This document shows positions 39,969 through 49,202 of a DNA stretch of 64,000 nt, piece by piece. The notes beneath the pieces were generated by a model. The model made no database searches, was not told the origin of the DNA, and saw nothing but the letters and a program-made list of their open reading frames with translations. How positions within the stretch are numbered: the first letter of the stretch is position 1; each line of letters starts with the position of its first letter. The stretch lies in assembly GCF_037963865.1 (NCBI RefSeq), contig NZ_CP150170.1, positions 2,294,001-2,358,000 of the forward strand. Direction: 5' to 3'. The position numbers were made by a program, and so were the translations under genes. The DNA comes from Paenibacillus sp. FSL R10-2734 (GTDB taxonomy: Bacteria; Bacillota; Bacilli; Paenibacillales; Paenibacillaceae).

Positions 39969-41669
39969 ATGAAAAAGAATAAAAGTCTATTGCTAATGAT
40001 TGCATTAGTACTTGTTATCGGCACAGTGCTTGCTGGCTGCGGCGGAAACAATGCAAACAGCAGCAATAAAGGTAACACTGGTAACACGGCAACTGGTAAT
40101 GCGGCTACAGAAGAGAAATTGGCTGCAGACCAAACTTTGAGAATCAACCTAAGTGCTGAGCCTCCTACGTTTGACCCAGGATTGGCACAAGATAGCCAAG
40201 CTAACACAGTCCTGAAGACTATGTATGAAGGTTTGACTCGCATGAATGATGAAACTGGTCAAGCTGAACCAGGTGTTGCTGAAAGCTGGGATATTTCCGC
40301 TGACGGTCTGGTATATACTTTCAAACTCCGTGACTCACAATGGAGCAACGGCGATCCTGTAACAACAGAAGACTTCGTTCGCGCTTGGAAACGCGTGCTC
40401 GATCCTGCTGCTGCATCCGCTGCACCTTACGCTTATCAATTGTATTACATCAAAAACGCAGAAAAGTTTTTCAACAAGGAAATTACCGATTTCAGTCAAG
40501 TTGGTATCAAAGCGGTTGATGAGAAAACTCTAGAAGTTACTCTTGAAGCGCCAACTCCTTACTTCCTTGGATTGCTTTCCTTCTATACTTATTACCCAGT
40601 ACACAAATCCATTGAGGGTAATCCTAAATGGGCAACTAAAAAAGAATCTATGATCGTTAACGGTGCTTTCACTCTTACTGAGTGGACTACTGGACAAACT
40701 CTTGTTGTAACTAAAAATGATAAATACTGGGATAAAGATGCTGTTAAACTTAGCGCTATCGACTTCTCTCTTGTAAACAGTGGTGCAACTGAACTACTCA
40801 GCTACAAGAACGGTGAATACGATCGTGCAGGTGGACCAACTGGTGAAATTCCATCAGAACAAATTCCAATCGTAGAAAAAGAACTTCCTAATGAATTCAG
40901 CCGTAAAGGTATTGCTTCCGTATACTACTACGAATTCAATATCACTGAAAAACCTTTCACTAACGCTAAAATCCGTAAAGCTCTTGCAATGTCGATTAAC
41001 CGTCAAGCTTTGATTGACAATGTTGTACAAGGCGGACAATTCCCAGCATTTGGTTATGTACCTCCAGGTATCGCAGGTGCTGATGGTGAATACCGTACAG
41101 CAGTTAAAGATAGCTACTTCACTGAAGATGTAGAACAAGCTAAAACATTGCTTGCTGAAGGTCTGAAAGAAGAAGGTCTTACTAAACTGCCTACATTCTC
41201 CTTGACTTACAACACAAGTGAAGGCCACAAGAAAATCGCTTTGGCGATTGCTGATATGTGGAAAAACAATCTTGGTGTTGACGTACAAACCGTTAACCAA
41301 GAGTGGGCTGTATTTATTGAAAACCGTCAAAACCTGAACTACCAAGTTGCACGTGCTGGTTGGACTGCGGATTACAATGATCCAATGACTTTCCTTGATA
41401 TGTGGGTAACAGGTGGCGGTAACAATGATACTGGTTACGCTAACCCTGAGTACGACAAATTGATTGCTGAAGCTAAAGCAAGTTCTGACTTGAAATTGCG
41501 TCAAGACAAGTTTGCTGCAGCTGAGAAATTGCTCATCGAGCAAGATCAAGTATTGATTCCATTGTACTACTACACTAACAACTCCCTGACTAAAGAGTAC
41601 CTTAAAGGTGTTACTCTTGACTTCAGTGGTGCAATTGACTTGACTCGTGGATACTTGCTTGAGCACTAA
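39969..41669 (+). CDS. oppA: Oligopeptide ABC transporter substrate-binding lipoprotein OppA
   Basis: A 566-residue receptor that captures peptides outside the membrane for import. The signal peptide ends in the lipobox VLAGC, with Cys24 acylated, then a Gly/Asn-rich linker. The family 5 solute-binding domain shows TFDPGLAQDSQANTVLKTMYEGLTR, YTFKLRDSQWSNGDPVTTEDFVRAWKR, ARAGWTADYNDPMTFLDMW and PLYYYTNNSLTKEYLKG. Codons are strongly biased (for example GTT, GCT, ACT, CTT), suggesting very high expression. A terminator separates it from oppB, giving a receptor-rich transcript. GGGGGAA precedes the ATG. Confidence 0.94.
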   Translation: MKKNKSLLLMIALVLVIGTVLAGCGGNNANSSNKGNTGNTATGNAATEEKLAADQTLRINLSAEPPTFDPGLAQDSQANTVLKTMYEGLTRMNDETGQAEPGVAESWDISADGLVYTFKLRDSQWSNGDPVTTEDFVRAWKRVLDPAAASAAPYAYQLYYIKNAEKFFNKEITDFSQVGIKAVDEKTLEVTLEAPTPYFLGLLSFYTYYPVHKSIEGNPKWATKKESMIVNGAFTLTEWTTGQTLVVTKNDKYWDKDAVKLSAIDFSLVNSGATELLSYKNGEYDRAGGPTGEIPSEQIPIVEKELPNEFSRKGIASVYYYEFNITEKPFTNAKIRKALAMSINRQALIDNVVQGGQFPAFGYVPPGIAGADGEYRTAVKDSYFTEDVEQAKTLLAEGLKEEGLTKLPTFSLTYNTSEGHKKIALAIADMWKNNLGVDVQTVNQEWAVFIENRQNLNYQVARAGWTADYNDPMTFLDMWVTGGGNNDTGYANPEYDKLIAEAKASSDLKLRQDKFAAAEKLLIEQDQVLIPLYYYTNNSLTKEYLKGVTLDFSGAIDLTRGYLLEH

Positions 41670-41727
41670 GATTTTGCTCTAGTAATTTAAACAGAATAGT
41701 TAGTTGACTGAAGTAACACAATACTTC

Positions 41728-41768
41728 GGGATATATATGTGGAACTCCATATATATCCCTTTTTTTTG
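41728..41768 (+). terminator. Internal terminator between oppA and oppB
   Basis: GGGATATATATG ... CATATATATCCC, a perfect stem with a short loop, followed by eight T. It lies inside the operon and would reduce transcription of oppBCDF relative to oppA. Confidence 0.88.
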
Positions 41769-41890
41769 TATTCACGTATTTTTGTTATTTTTTGTTATTA
41801 ATAGCATATTTAGAAAATGGACAAAAATCCGTTTTTTTCATAAAATCAATATAATGCTCTCAAAAAATTGTCGGAGGAGGTGTGATGGGG

Positions 41891-42823
41891 ATGGTTCGTT
41901 ATGTCGCAAATAAATTCTTCTATATGTTGGTTTCATTATTTGTACTGATTTCAGCAACTTTTTTCTTGATGAAAGCTATTCCAGGGGATCCGTTTACTTC
42001 TGAGAAAAAAGTACCGCCAGAAATTAAAGCACGTTTGATGGAGCAATATGGTCTGGACAAGCCGCTCTCTCATCAGTATTTTAAGTATTTAGGTGATATT
42101 GTCCAAGGTGATTTGGGTGTATCCATGAAACGCCTGAATCAAGATGTAACAGATTTGATCGGTCAAACGTTTTCAGCGTCGCTGAAGCTGGGACTCGTCG
42201 CAATTGTTGTGGCGGTTATTGTTGGGGTTCTTCTCGGCATGTTAGCGGCACTCTATCACAGAAAGTTTCTTGACAGCGCCGCGATGGTGTTGGCAGTTCT
42301 GGGGATTGCGGTTCCGAGCTTTGTAGTCGCGTCATTATTACAGTATGTGTTCGCTTTCAAATTGGGTTGGGTACCGGTTTCAGGTTTTAAAGGACCAATA
42401 TATTATTTCCTACCTGTAGCAGCACTCTCGGCACAGCCAATAGCATTTATAGCTCGCTTGACCCGTTCAAGTATGCTTGAAGTTCTGAATGCGGATTATA
42501 TCAAAACAGCTAAGGCTAAGGGATTAAGCTGGATGGCTATTCTGAGCCGCCATGTACTTCGTAATGGTATCCTGCCTGTTGTTACTTACATGGGACCTAT
42601 GACAGCTAACATCGTAACTGGTTCGGTTGTTATCGAACAGATCTTTGGTGTTGGGGGTATTGGTAAACAGTTCGTGGAAGCAATTGGTGTCCGTGACTAT
42701 ACCGTTATTATGGGTATAACCATTTTCTATGGTGTACTACTCATGGTTGCACGTTTCATTACTGATATCGCTTATGTACTGATAGACCCACGTATGAAAT
42801 TAAGTGGAGGAAAGGAGGGCTAA
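41891..42823 (+). CDS. oppB: Oligopeptide ABC transporter permease OppB
   Basis: Inner-membrane permease of the peptide importer, 310 residues with six membrane helices. The N terminus MVRYVANKFFYMLVSLFVLISATFF is typical. The conserved EAA loop (MLEVLNADYIKTAKAKGLSWMAILSRHVLRNGILPVVT) contacts the ATPases. The start at ATG 41891 is favoured by family alignment; GTG 41882 and ATG 41885 are in frame and nearer to the GGAGGAGG site. It is followed three bases later by oppC. Confidence 0.92.
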   Translation: MVRYVANKFFYMLVSLFVLISATFFLMKAIPGDPFTSEKKVPPEIKARLMEQYGLDKPLSHQYFKYLGDIVQGDLGVSMKRLNQDVTDLIGQTFSASLKLGLVAIVVAVIVGVLLGMLAALYHRKFLDSAAMVLAVLGIAVPSFVVASLLQYVFAFKLGWVPVSGFKGPIYYFLPVAALSAQPIAFIARLTRSSMLEVLNADYIKTAKAKGLSWMAILSRHVLRNGILPVVTYMGPMTANIVTGSVVIEQIFGVGGIGKQFVEAIGVRDYTVIMGITIFYGVLLMVARFITDIAYVLIDPRMKLSGGKEG

Positions 42824-42826
42824 TGA

Positions 42827-43762
42827 GTGGCTACTGATAATAACTTGCTAAATCTAAAACCGGAAGATTTTCAAAAAGTCGGTGTAGATGAAAAAGAAGC
42901 TGAGGTTATCCAGCGTGAGAGTCTCTCTGCTTGGAAAGATGCTTGGCAACGGTTGCGTCAAAATAAAATGGCGATGACTGCGCTCGGTATCCTAGGTTTG
43001 ATTGTTCTTGCAGCGATCATCGCACCCTTATTCTCGAAATATAACTATTACTCCAATGACTTGATGAACACCAATAAGCCCCCTTCCTCCGATCACTGGT
43101 TTGGAACGGATGATCTAGGACGTGATATCTTTGTTCGTACTTGGTACGGTGCACGGATCTCTCTGATCGTTGGTCTAGCTGCGGCAGCCATCGACTTGTT
43201 CATCGGAGTTATCTACGGAGGTATTATGGGCTTCTTCGGCGGCCGTGTAGATAATATCATGAACAAATTCTCTGAAATTTTGTATTCCATCCCTTATTTG
43301 CTAGTTGTAATTTTGCTTTTGGTCGTGCTTGAACCAAGCTTAGGCACAATCATCCTGGCCTTAACCATTACAGGCTGGATTACGATGTCGTGGATTGTAC
43401 GCGGAGAAATTATGCAGCTCAAGAATCGTGAGTTCGTATTAGCTTCCCGTTCCATGGGTGCAGGTTCTGCGAGACTGTTGTTCAAGCACCTTCTGCCGAA
43501 TGCAGTGGGTCCGATTATCGTAACCATTACACTTTCTGTACCAAATGCAATTTTTGCTGAGGCCTTCCTAAGCTTCTTGGGTCTTGGTGTACAAGCTCCT
43601 ATCGCTTCTCTTGGATCTATGATTAACGATTCACTCACCGGTTGGTTGTACTATCCATGGCGTTTCCTGTTCCCTGCCATTCTGATCAGTTTAACCATGC
43701 TTTCTTTCAACATTTTCGGTGATGGTCTTCGTGACGCGCTTGATCCTAAGCTTAAGAAATAG
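42827..43762 (+). CDS. oppC: Oligopeptide ABC transporter permease OppC
   Basis: Second permease, 311 residues. A soluble N-terminal 50-residue tail (ESLSAWKDAWQRLRQNKMAM) precedes the first helix, as in OppC/DppC proteins. HWFGTDDLGRDIFVRTWYGARISL is the signature periplasmic segment. The EAA loop is NREFVLASRSMGAGSARLLFKHLLPNAVGPI. It starts at GTG 42827 after AAAGGAGGG, three bases beyond the oppB stop. Confidence 0.94.
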   Translation: MATDNNLLNLKPEDFQKVGVDEKEAEVIQRESLSAWKDAWQRLRQNKMAMTALGILGLIVLAAIIAPLFSKYNYYSNDLMNTNKPPSSDHWFGTDDLGRDIFVRTWYGARISLIVGLAAAAIDLFIGVIYGGIMGFFGGRVDNIMNKFSEILYSIPYLLVVILLLVVLEPSLGTIILALTITGWITMSWIVRGEIMQLKNREFVLASRSMGAGSARLLFKHLLPNAVGPIIVTITLSVPNAIFAEAFLSFLGLGVQAPIASLGSMINDSLTGWLYYPWRFLFPAILISLTMLSFNIFGDGLRDALDPKLKK

Positions 43763-43773
43763 GAGGGTTATGG

Positions 43774-44769
43774 ATGGAACCTATTTTACAAGTCAAAGAT
43801 TTGCATGTTTCCTTTTTTGTTAAAGGGGGAGAAGTGCAAGCTGTCCGTGGTATGAATTTTGAAATTGGCAAAGGTGAAACGGTTGCTATCGTCGGCGAGT
43901 CCGGCAGCGGTAAGAGTGTAACTGCACAATCGATTATGCGTTTGATCCCTTCCCCACCCTCTAAAGTGAAAAAGGGAGAAATTATTTTCCAAGGACAAAA
44001 TCTGCTAGATAAAAGCATAAAAGAAATGGAATCCATTCGCGGTAAAGATATTGGCATGATTTTTCAAGACCCGATGACATCTTTGAACCCAACCATCAAA
44101 GTGGGCAAACAGATCACTGAAGTTTTGATTAAACATCAGAAAATGTCAGCGGCCGAAGCGAAAAAGCAAGGTATTGAGATGCTTAATTTAGTTGGTATCA
44201 AAAATGCTGAGGCTCGCTTTAACCAATATCCCCACGAATTCTCAGGCGGTATGCGTCAGCGTGTGATGATTGCAATCGCGCTAGCCTGCCGTCCGGCTTT
44301 GCTCATAGCGGATGAGCCTACAACGGCTCTTGACGTAACCATTCAGGCGCAGATCATGGAAGTTATGAGAGAGATGCAGCAAAAACTAGGTACCTCCATC
44401 ATTTTGATTACCCATGATCTTGGTGTAGTTGCCGGTATGTGTGATCGGGTTATCGTAATGTATGCAGGTGAAGTTGTGGAGACCGGAACAAGATGGGAAA
44501 TCTTTAAGAATCCACAGCATCCATATACCAAAGGTCTGCTGCGCTCGATGCCGCGTCTGGACCAAAAGAAAGGCGAGCCGCTTATTCCGATCATCGGCAC
44601 ACCGCCAGATCTGATCAAGCCGCCGATCGGATGTCCGTTCACCGCGCGTTGCAACGAAGCAATGCATGTTTGCGAACAAATCGATCCCGGCGCCACAGAA
44701 TTCAGCGAAACGCATATGGCGCGTTGCTGGAATCTGCATTCGATGGCCAAGGAGGTGCAGTACTCTTGA
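43774..44769 (+). CDS. oppD: Oligopeptide ABC transporter ATP-binding protein OppD
   Basis: ATPase subunit of the peptide importer, 331 residues. Walker A is GESGSGKS, the Q-loop lies in GMIFQDPMTSLNP, the ABC signature is FSGGMRQR, Walker B is LLIADEPTTALD and the switch histidine is in LITHDLGVV. The C-terminal 70 residues carry the oligopeptide-transporter domain with cysteines (CPFTARCNEAMHVCEQ and ARCW) that in relatives bind an iron-sulfur cluster. Its stop overlaps the start of oppF (TTGA). Confidence 0.95.
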   Translation: MEPILQVKDLHVSFFVKGGEVQAVRGMNFEIGKGETVAIVGESGSGKSVTAQSIMRLIPSPPSKVKKGEIIFQGQNLLDKSIKEMESIRGKDIGMIFQDPMTSLNPTIKVGKQITEVLIKHQKMSAAEAKKQGIEMLNLVGIKNAEARFNQYPHEFSGGMRQRVMIAIALACRPALLIADEPTTALDVTIQAQIMEVMREMQQKLGTSIILITHDLGVVAGMCDRVIVMYAGEVVETGTRWEIFKNPQHPYTKGLLRSMPRLDQKKGEPLIPIIGTPPDLIKPPIGCPFTARCNEAMHVCEQIDPGATEFSETHMARCWNLHSMAKEVQYS

Positions 44770-45686
44770 GTAAGAACCTAATAGAGGTAGAAGGTCTTAA
44801 GAAATATTTCAATGTAGGTAAAGGCAAGGTTCTTAAGGCTGTTGATAATATTAACTTCACGATCCGTGAGGGCGAGACACTTGGTATGGTAGGAGAATCC
44901 GGTTGTGGTAAGACTACTGCTGGACGTACAATTCTTCGCTTGTATGAGCCAACTGCCGGAAGTGTGAAATACAATGGTACGGACATTTATAAATTGCCTT
45001 CAAACAAAATGAAAGCTATGCGCCGTGACATGCAGATGATTTTCCAAGATCCGTACGCATCGCTTAACCCGCGTTTTACGGTTTCTGATATTATCGGCGA
45101 GGCACTGGACATTCACGGAATGGCTGGTAGCCGTGCAGAGCGCAAGAAACGGATCGAAGAGCTGCTGGATATGGTTGGTCTTAACCACGATCACGCTACT
45201 CGTTATCCGCATGAATTCTCTGGTGGACAACGTCAACGTATTGGGATTGCCCGTTCGTTAGCGGTAAATCCTAAATTCATCGTTTGTGATGAGCCGATTT
45301 CCGCGCTGGATGTATCCATTCAGGCCCAGGTCGTAAACTTGCTTAAAGAATTGCAAGATCGTCTGGGATTGACTTATCTTTTCATCGCGCATGATCTGTC
45401 CATGGTTAAACATATCAGTGATCGCGTAGCTGTAATGTACTTGGGTAAAATGGTTGAGTTGGCGGAAAGTGAAGAGCTGTATGCAAATCCTATCCACCCT
45501 TATACCAAATCTCTCTTGTCAGCTATTCCAATTCCGGATCCGGAAATTGAAGTGAACAAGAAACGTATTCACTTGCATGATGAGCTTGGTAGCCCTATTT
45601 ATTCTGCTAACGATAAGAGCAATGATAGTGATTTTGAATTAGTAGAAGTATCAAAAGGTCACTGGGTAAGCAAAAAATTTGCTTAA
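44766..45686 (+). CDS. oppF: Oligopeptide ABC transporter ATP-binding protein OppF
   Basis: Second ATPase subunit, 306 residues. The start is TTG at 44766 (MSKNLIEVEGLKKYFNVGKGKVLKA) after AAGGAGG; the longer frame from 44631 lies inside oppD and is not used. Walker A is GESGCGKT, the signature FSGGQRQRIG, Walker B FIVCDEPISALD and the switch histidine is in FIAHDLSMV. The C-terminal oligopeptide domain lacks the cysteine cluster seen in OppD. A hairpin at 45707 ends the operon. Confidence 0.94.
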   Translation: MSKNLIEVEGLKKYFNVGKGKVLKAVDNINFTIREGETLGMVGESGCGKTTAGRTILRLYEPTAGSVKYNGTDIYKLPSNKMKAMRRDMQMIFQDPYASLNPRFTVSDIIGEALDIHGMAGSRAERKKRIEELLDMVGLNHDHATRYPHEFSGGQRQRIGIARSLAVNPKFIVCDEPISALDVSIQAQVVNLLKELQDRLGLTYLFIAHDLSMVKHISDRVAVMYLGKMVELAESEELYANPIHPYTKSLLSAIPIPDPEIEVNKKRIHLHDELGSPIYSANDKSNDSDFELVEVSKGHWVSKKFA

Positions 45687-45706
45687 ATCCATAGCGAGTA
45701 TTAGAC

Positions 45707-45733
45707 AGGCGGGAGCATTATGCTCTCGCCTCT
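45707..45733 (+). terminator. Hairpin after oppF
   Basis: AGGCGGGAGCA and TGCTCTCGCCT with a short loop TTA, followed by CTTGTG. It has few T, so termination may be partial. Confidence 0.6.
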
Positions 45734-45825
45734 TGTGTGTAGTGGGGATATTTAATAATCATTTTATAGGATAAGAAAATAAAACGGCTGCTCTTGCATT
45801 GCTTTTTTGCAGGTATGTAATTCTT

Positions 45826-45854
45826 TTGACGCGGCCCCTGACATTGGATACAAT
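45826..45854 (+). promoter_or_regulatory. Promoter of bshC
   Basis: TTGACG (45826-45831), 17-base spacer, TACAAT (45849-45854): one of the best SigA-type matches in the window, about 55 bases before the ribosome-binding site of bshC. Confidence 0.8.
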
Positions 45855-45917
45855 CATATAGAGTTTACGAACTTGGATTTACATATAACTGCTCAGTAGA
45901 ACTGGAGGCACTAGCAA

Positions 45918-47549
45918 ATGAATATTGTTAAGGAACCGCTGCCGGGTGGATCTGCACTCGCGCGCGACTATATAGAAAATTTCGAGAAGGTTAGTCATTT
46001 GTATGGTGGGGATTTCCGAAGTAAAGAGAGTAGAAGCATTCGTGCAGAATGGTTGGATCGTAACGAGAGTCTCCGTGCCAACCGGACACAAATTGCTGAA
46101 TGTCTAAGACAATATAATGAAAAGCATAATTCACATGATGCGGTGATGGCTTCACTGGCGCTTTTGGAACAGCCGGAAACTTTAGTTGTTACTGGTGGGC
46201 AGCAAAGCGGATTATTTACAGGACCACTACTTGTAGTATATAAAGCAATGACAACCATTATGGCGGCAAAAGAAGCTGCTGAACAGCTCGGTCGACCTGT
46301 AGTCCCATTATTCTGGATTGCAGGTGAGGATCATGACTGGGATGAAGTGAATCATACGTATGTATTGAATCGTACGCAAGAGATTACGAAGGTTAAGATC
46401 GAGAAAGCAGAGGAGAAGCGCTCCTCGGTAAGTAATATTCGTGTAGAAGAGGAAAGCTGGCAGCAAGTGGTTGAACAGTTGGATAGCCTACTTCAAGACA
46501 GTGACTTCAAACCGCAGATTATGGAATTTATTCGATCTTCTTCGTTTAGAGCAGATAGTATGACGGACGCTTTTGCCAAGCTGATGGGTTCATTATTTGG
46601 TAAATATGGTCTGATCCTGCTTGATTCTGCTGATCCTAATCTACGTAAGTTAGAAGAGCCATTTTTTACTTCGTTAATTATGCAGAATGATGCACTGGAA
46701 ACAGCGTATATGAATTCTGCTTCTGATATCGTAAATGCTGGGTATGAGCTTCAAGCTGACGTTACGGCTGGCAATGCCAACCTCTTTTATATTCATGAAG
46801 GTGTACGGTTATTGCTTCACAAGAAGGATGGCAGCTTTGCCGATCGCAAGGGCCAGGTATCGTTCACTCGTGATGAATTACTTGAGGAAGTGAAGGCACA
46901 TCCGGAACGCTTCAGCAATAACGTACTGACACGCCCGCTTATACAGGATTATGTGTTGCCAGTTCTAGCGACAGTGCTAGGTCAAGGTGAGATTGCTTAT
47001 TGGGCCATTCCACATCGTGCGTTTGAGACCAGTGGGGGACAAATGCCTTTGATTATCCCTAGAATGTCTTTCACAGTGGTAGAAGGTACGCTGCACAAAC
47101 ACATGGATAAATATCAGCTGAGCTTTGAGGATGTAAGGCAGGGACTAGATCGTAAAAGACATGAATGGTTGGCCGCACAGGATGAACTGGGGATCGAACG
47201 TCGTTTTGAGGAAACTAAAGCTTCCTTCATAGCCATGTACGAACCGCTAATCGAGCAGCTTGGTTCCATACAGGCAGGTCTCCTTAAATTAGGAAGTAAC
47301 AATAAAGAGAAGATTGTAGATCAGATTACTTTTTTACAAGCGAAAGCCCAAGATGCTATGGCAAAACAGAATGAAGCTGCAATCCGTCAATGGGAGCGAA
47401 TCGAGCTGTCGTTAATGCCACTGGGTAAACTGCAAGAAAGAGTGTACAATATCATGTATTACTTGAACCGCTACGGACTTCCATGGTTAGATGAGCTGAT
47501 GGCTATTGAACCGGATTATAGTGGGACGCATCGTATCATTTATATGTAG
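45918..47549 (+). CDS. bshC: Bacillithiol biosynthesis cysteine-adding enzyme BshC
   Basis: Putative last enzyme of bacillithiol synthesis, joining cysteine to GlcN-malate. The 543 residues match the family. Recognisable blocks are the N terminus MNIVKEPLPGGSALARDYIE, VVTGGQQSGLFTGPLLVVYKAMT near residue 97, PLFWIAGEDHDWDEVNHTYVL near 130 and a long coiled coil near 430-500. Nucleotide-binding residues are in GGQQSGL. GGAGGCA precedes the ATG. It has its own promoter. In Bacillus bshC lies directly upstream of mraZ; here ahcY is between them. Confidence 0.95.
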   Translation: MNIVKEPLPGGSALARDYIENFEKVSHLYGGDFRSKESRSIRAEWLDRNESLRANRTQIAECLRQYNEKHNSHDAVMASLALLEQPETLVVTGGQQSGLFTGPLLVVYKAMTTIMAAKEAAEQLGRPVVPLFWIAGEDHDWDEVNHTYVLNRTQEITKVKIEKAEEKRSSVSNIRVEEESWQQVVEQLDSLLQDSDFKPQIMEFIRSSSFRADSMTDAFAKLMGSLFGKYGLILLDSADPNLRKLEEPFFTSLIMQNDALETAYMNSASDIVNAGYELQADVTAGNANLFYIHEGVRLLLHKKDGSFADRKGQVSFTRDELLEEVKAHPERFSNNVLTRPLIQDYVLPVLATVLGQGEIAYWAIPHRAFETSGGQMPLIIPRMSFTVVEGTLHKHMDKYQLSFEDVRQGLDRKRHEWLAAQDELGIERRFEETKASFIAMYEPLIEQLGSIQAGLLKLGSNNKEKIVDQITFLQAKAQDAMAKQNEAAIRQWERIELSLMPLGKLQERVYNIMYYLNRYGLPWLDELMAIEPDYSGTHRIIYM

Positions 47550-47562
47550 AAAAGTATAGCTC

Positions 47563-47644
47563 CACAAAACTTGGATTATGCTTACGAAGCGAGTTTTATT
47601 GCGAAGTAAAACATAGAAGTATAGCTTCAAAAAACTTTTAGGAG
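47563..47644 (+). repeat. 63-bp-family repeat before the ahcY ribosome-binding site
   Basis: A partial unit (TATAGCTCCACAAAACTT) and a full unit, GGATTATGCTTACGAAGCGAG...ACTTTTA, matching the units at 203-391 before cdd. Like there, the unit ends immediately before AGGAGG, here at 47641-47645. Confidence 0.8.
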
Positions 47645-47652
47645 GTTTCATT

Positions 47653-48921
47653 ATGAGTTCATCTAAACAAAATAGTATCGTGGCTGATATGTCACTTGCA
47701 CCCGAAGGACACCTGAAAATTGACTGGGTTCGTCAACATATGCCGGTATTGAACCGTATTCGTGAGCAGTTCGAAGCTGAACAGCCTTTCAAAGGCCTAA
47801 AGGTTTCAATCACACTTCACTTGGAAGCTAAAACCGCTTATCTAGCGAAGGTTGTCAAGGCAGGCGGTGCAGAAGTAACGATTACCGGATCGAATCCACT
47901 TTCTACACAGGATGATGTATGTGCGGCACTTGTGGAGGATGGAATCACAGTATTCGCTAAGTACAACCCGTCTCCCGAAGAGTTTAAAGCTCTTAACATT
48001 AAGGCGCTGGAAAGCAAACCTGATTTGATCATTGATGACGGTGGGGATTTTGCAACATTGCTGCATTCGGAGCGTCCTGATCTGATGGAGAATATTCGCG
48101 GGGGAGCAGAAGAAACAACTACCGGCATTATTCGTCTAAAAGCTCTTCAAAAGCAGGGTGTGCTGAAGTTCCCAATGGTCGCAGTAAATGATGCTTATTG
48201 CAAATATTTGTTTGATAACCGTTATGGCACAGGCCAATCCGCATGGGATGGCATTATTCGGACAACTAACCTAATCGTCGCGGGCAAAACCGTAGTTGTA
48301 GTTGGATACGGCTGGTGTGGTAAAGGTGTTGCCATGCGTGCTAAAGGCTTGGGCGCAAAAGTGGTTGTCACAGAAGTGGACGCTATTAAAGCCGTTGAAG
48401 CACATATGGACGGTTTCGAAGTAATGCCAATGCTGGAAGCAGCTAAGGTCGGTAATTTCTTCGTTACAGTCACTGGTAACCGTTATGTCATTCGCGGGGA
48501 ACATTATGATGTCATGAAGGATGGAGCAATCATGTGCAACGCAGGTCATTTCGACGTTGAAGTGAATAAGCCTGAATTGTCTGAAAGATCTGTATCCCAG
48601 CGTACGGTTCGCAAAAATATCGAAGAGTACCAACTTCGCGACGGCCGTAAACTATATCTGCTTGCAGAAGGCCGACTTGTAAATCTGGGTGCTGCTGATG
48701 GACACCCTGCCGAAATTATGGATACGACCTTTGCGCTGCAGGCGCTGTCGCTGAAATATGTAAATGATAATTATAAGAGCATTGGCGTAAAAGTTGAAAA
48801 TGTTCCTTATGAGCTGGATGAGCAGGTAGCACGCTATAAGCTGGAAAGTTTGGGCATTAACATCGATAGTCTGACTCCAGCACAAGTGGATTATTTGGAC
48901 AGCTGGAATCTGAACGATTAA
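47653..48921 (+). CDS. ahcY: Adenosylhomocysteinase
   Basis: NAD-dependent enzyme that splits S-adenosylhomocysteine to adenosine and homocysteine, keeping methylation going and recycling sulfur. The 422 residues are the shorter bacterial/archaeal type. Blocks in order: SITLHLEAKTAYLAKVVKAGGAEV, IDDGGDFATLLH, MVAVNDAYCKYLFDNRYGTGQSAWDGI and the NAD site VVVVGYGWCGKGVAMRAKGLGA, then IMCNAGHFDVEV. AGGAGG precedes the ATG and is fused to an intergenic repeat. It sits between bshC and mraZ, a place where Bacillus has no such gene. Confidence 0.95.
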   Translation: MSSSKQNSIVADMSLAPEGHLKIDWVRQHMPVLNRIREQFEAEQPFKGLKVSITLHLEAKTAYLAKVVKAGGAEVTITGSNPLSTQDDVCAALVEDGITVFAKYNPSPEEFKALNIKALESKPDLIIDDGGDFATLLHSERPDLMENIRGGAEETTTGIIRLKALQKQGVLKFPMVAVNDAYCKYLFDNRYGTGQSAWDGIIRTTNLIVAGKTVVVVGYGWCGKGVAMRAKGLGAKVVVTEVDAIKAVEAHMDGFEVMPMLEAAKVGNFFVTVTGNRYVIRGEHYDVMKDGAIMCNAGHFDVEVNKPELSERSVSQRTVRKNIEEYQLRDGRKLYLLAEGRLVNLGAADGHPAEIMDTTFALQALSLKYVNDNYKSIGVKVENVPYELDEQVARYKLESLGINIDSLTPAQVDYLDSWNLND

Positions 48922-48991
48922 TTACGGAACGCACAACAATAAAGTATATTAACCAAGTGTACCTTGAACTGAAGCAACTTTTTTTTATTTA

Positions 48992-49046
48992 GGGCCTCCC
49001 GCAAAGTACCTGAGTTCGCATCGAAGCAAAGCCCCACTTTGTGGGG
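48992..49046 (+). repeat. Dispersed palindromic element, copy 3
   Basis: CTCCCGCAAAGTACCTGAG, then TCGCATCGAAGC and CCCACTTTGTGGGG. It is closest in sequence to the copy at 3795. It lies between ahcY and the terminator at 49056. Confidence 0.85.
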
Positions 49047-49055
49047 ATATTTAAC

Positions 49056-49097
49056 AAAGCCATGCAGCGGACAAGATTCCGATTGTATGGCTTTTTT
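49056..49097 (+). terminator. Terminator upstream of mraZ
   Basis: AAAGCCATGCA ... TGTATGGCTTT with inner CGGA/TCCG pairing, followed by TTTT. It ends the ahcY transcript. Confidence 0.85.
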
Positions 49098-49169
49098 CTG
49101 TGGCAAAATGTTTTTTGGGTAACGATCCATCTAAATTAGCAAAAATTTCCTTCCGCCAGAAAAAGGTTT

Positions 49170-49198
49170 TTGATTTTTAATGGCGAATCTATTATGCT
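49170..49198 (+). promoter_or_regulatory. Promoter of the mraZ-dcw operon
   Basis: TTGATT (49170-49175), 17-base spacer, TATGCT (49193-49198). The expected start near 49205 lies at the first MraZ repeat. Confidence 0.6.
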
Positions 49199-49202
49199 TA
49201 AG

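Noticed and set aside
40854..41666. Minus-strand open frame of 270 codons inside oppA
   Set aside because: Antisense shadow caused by the strong codon bias of oppA.
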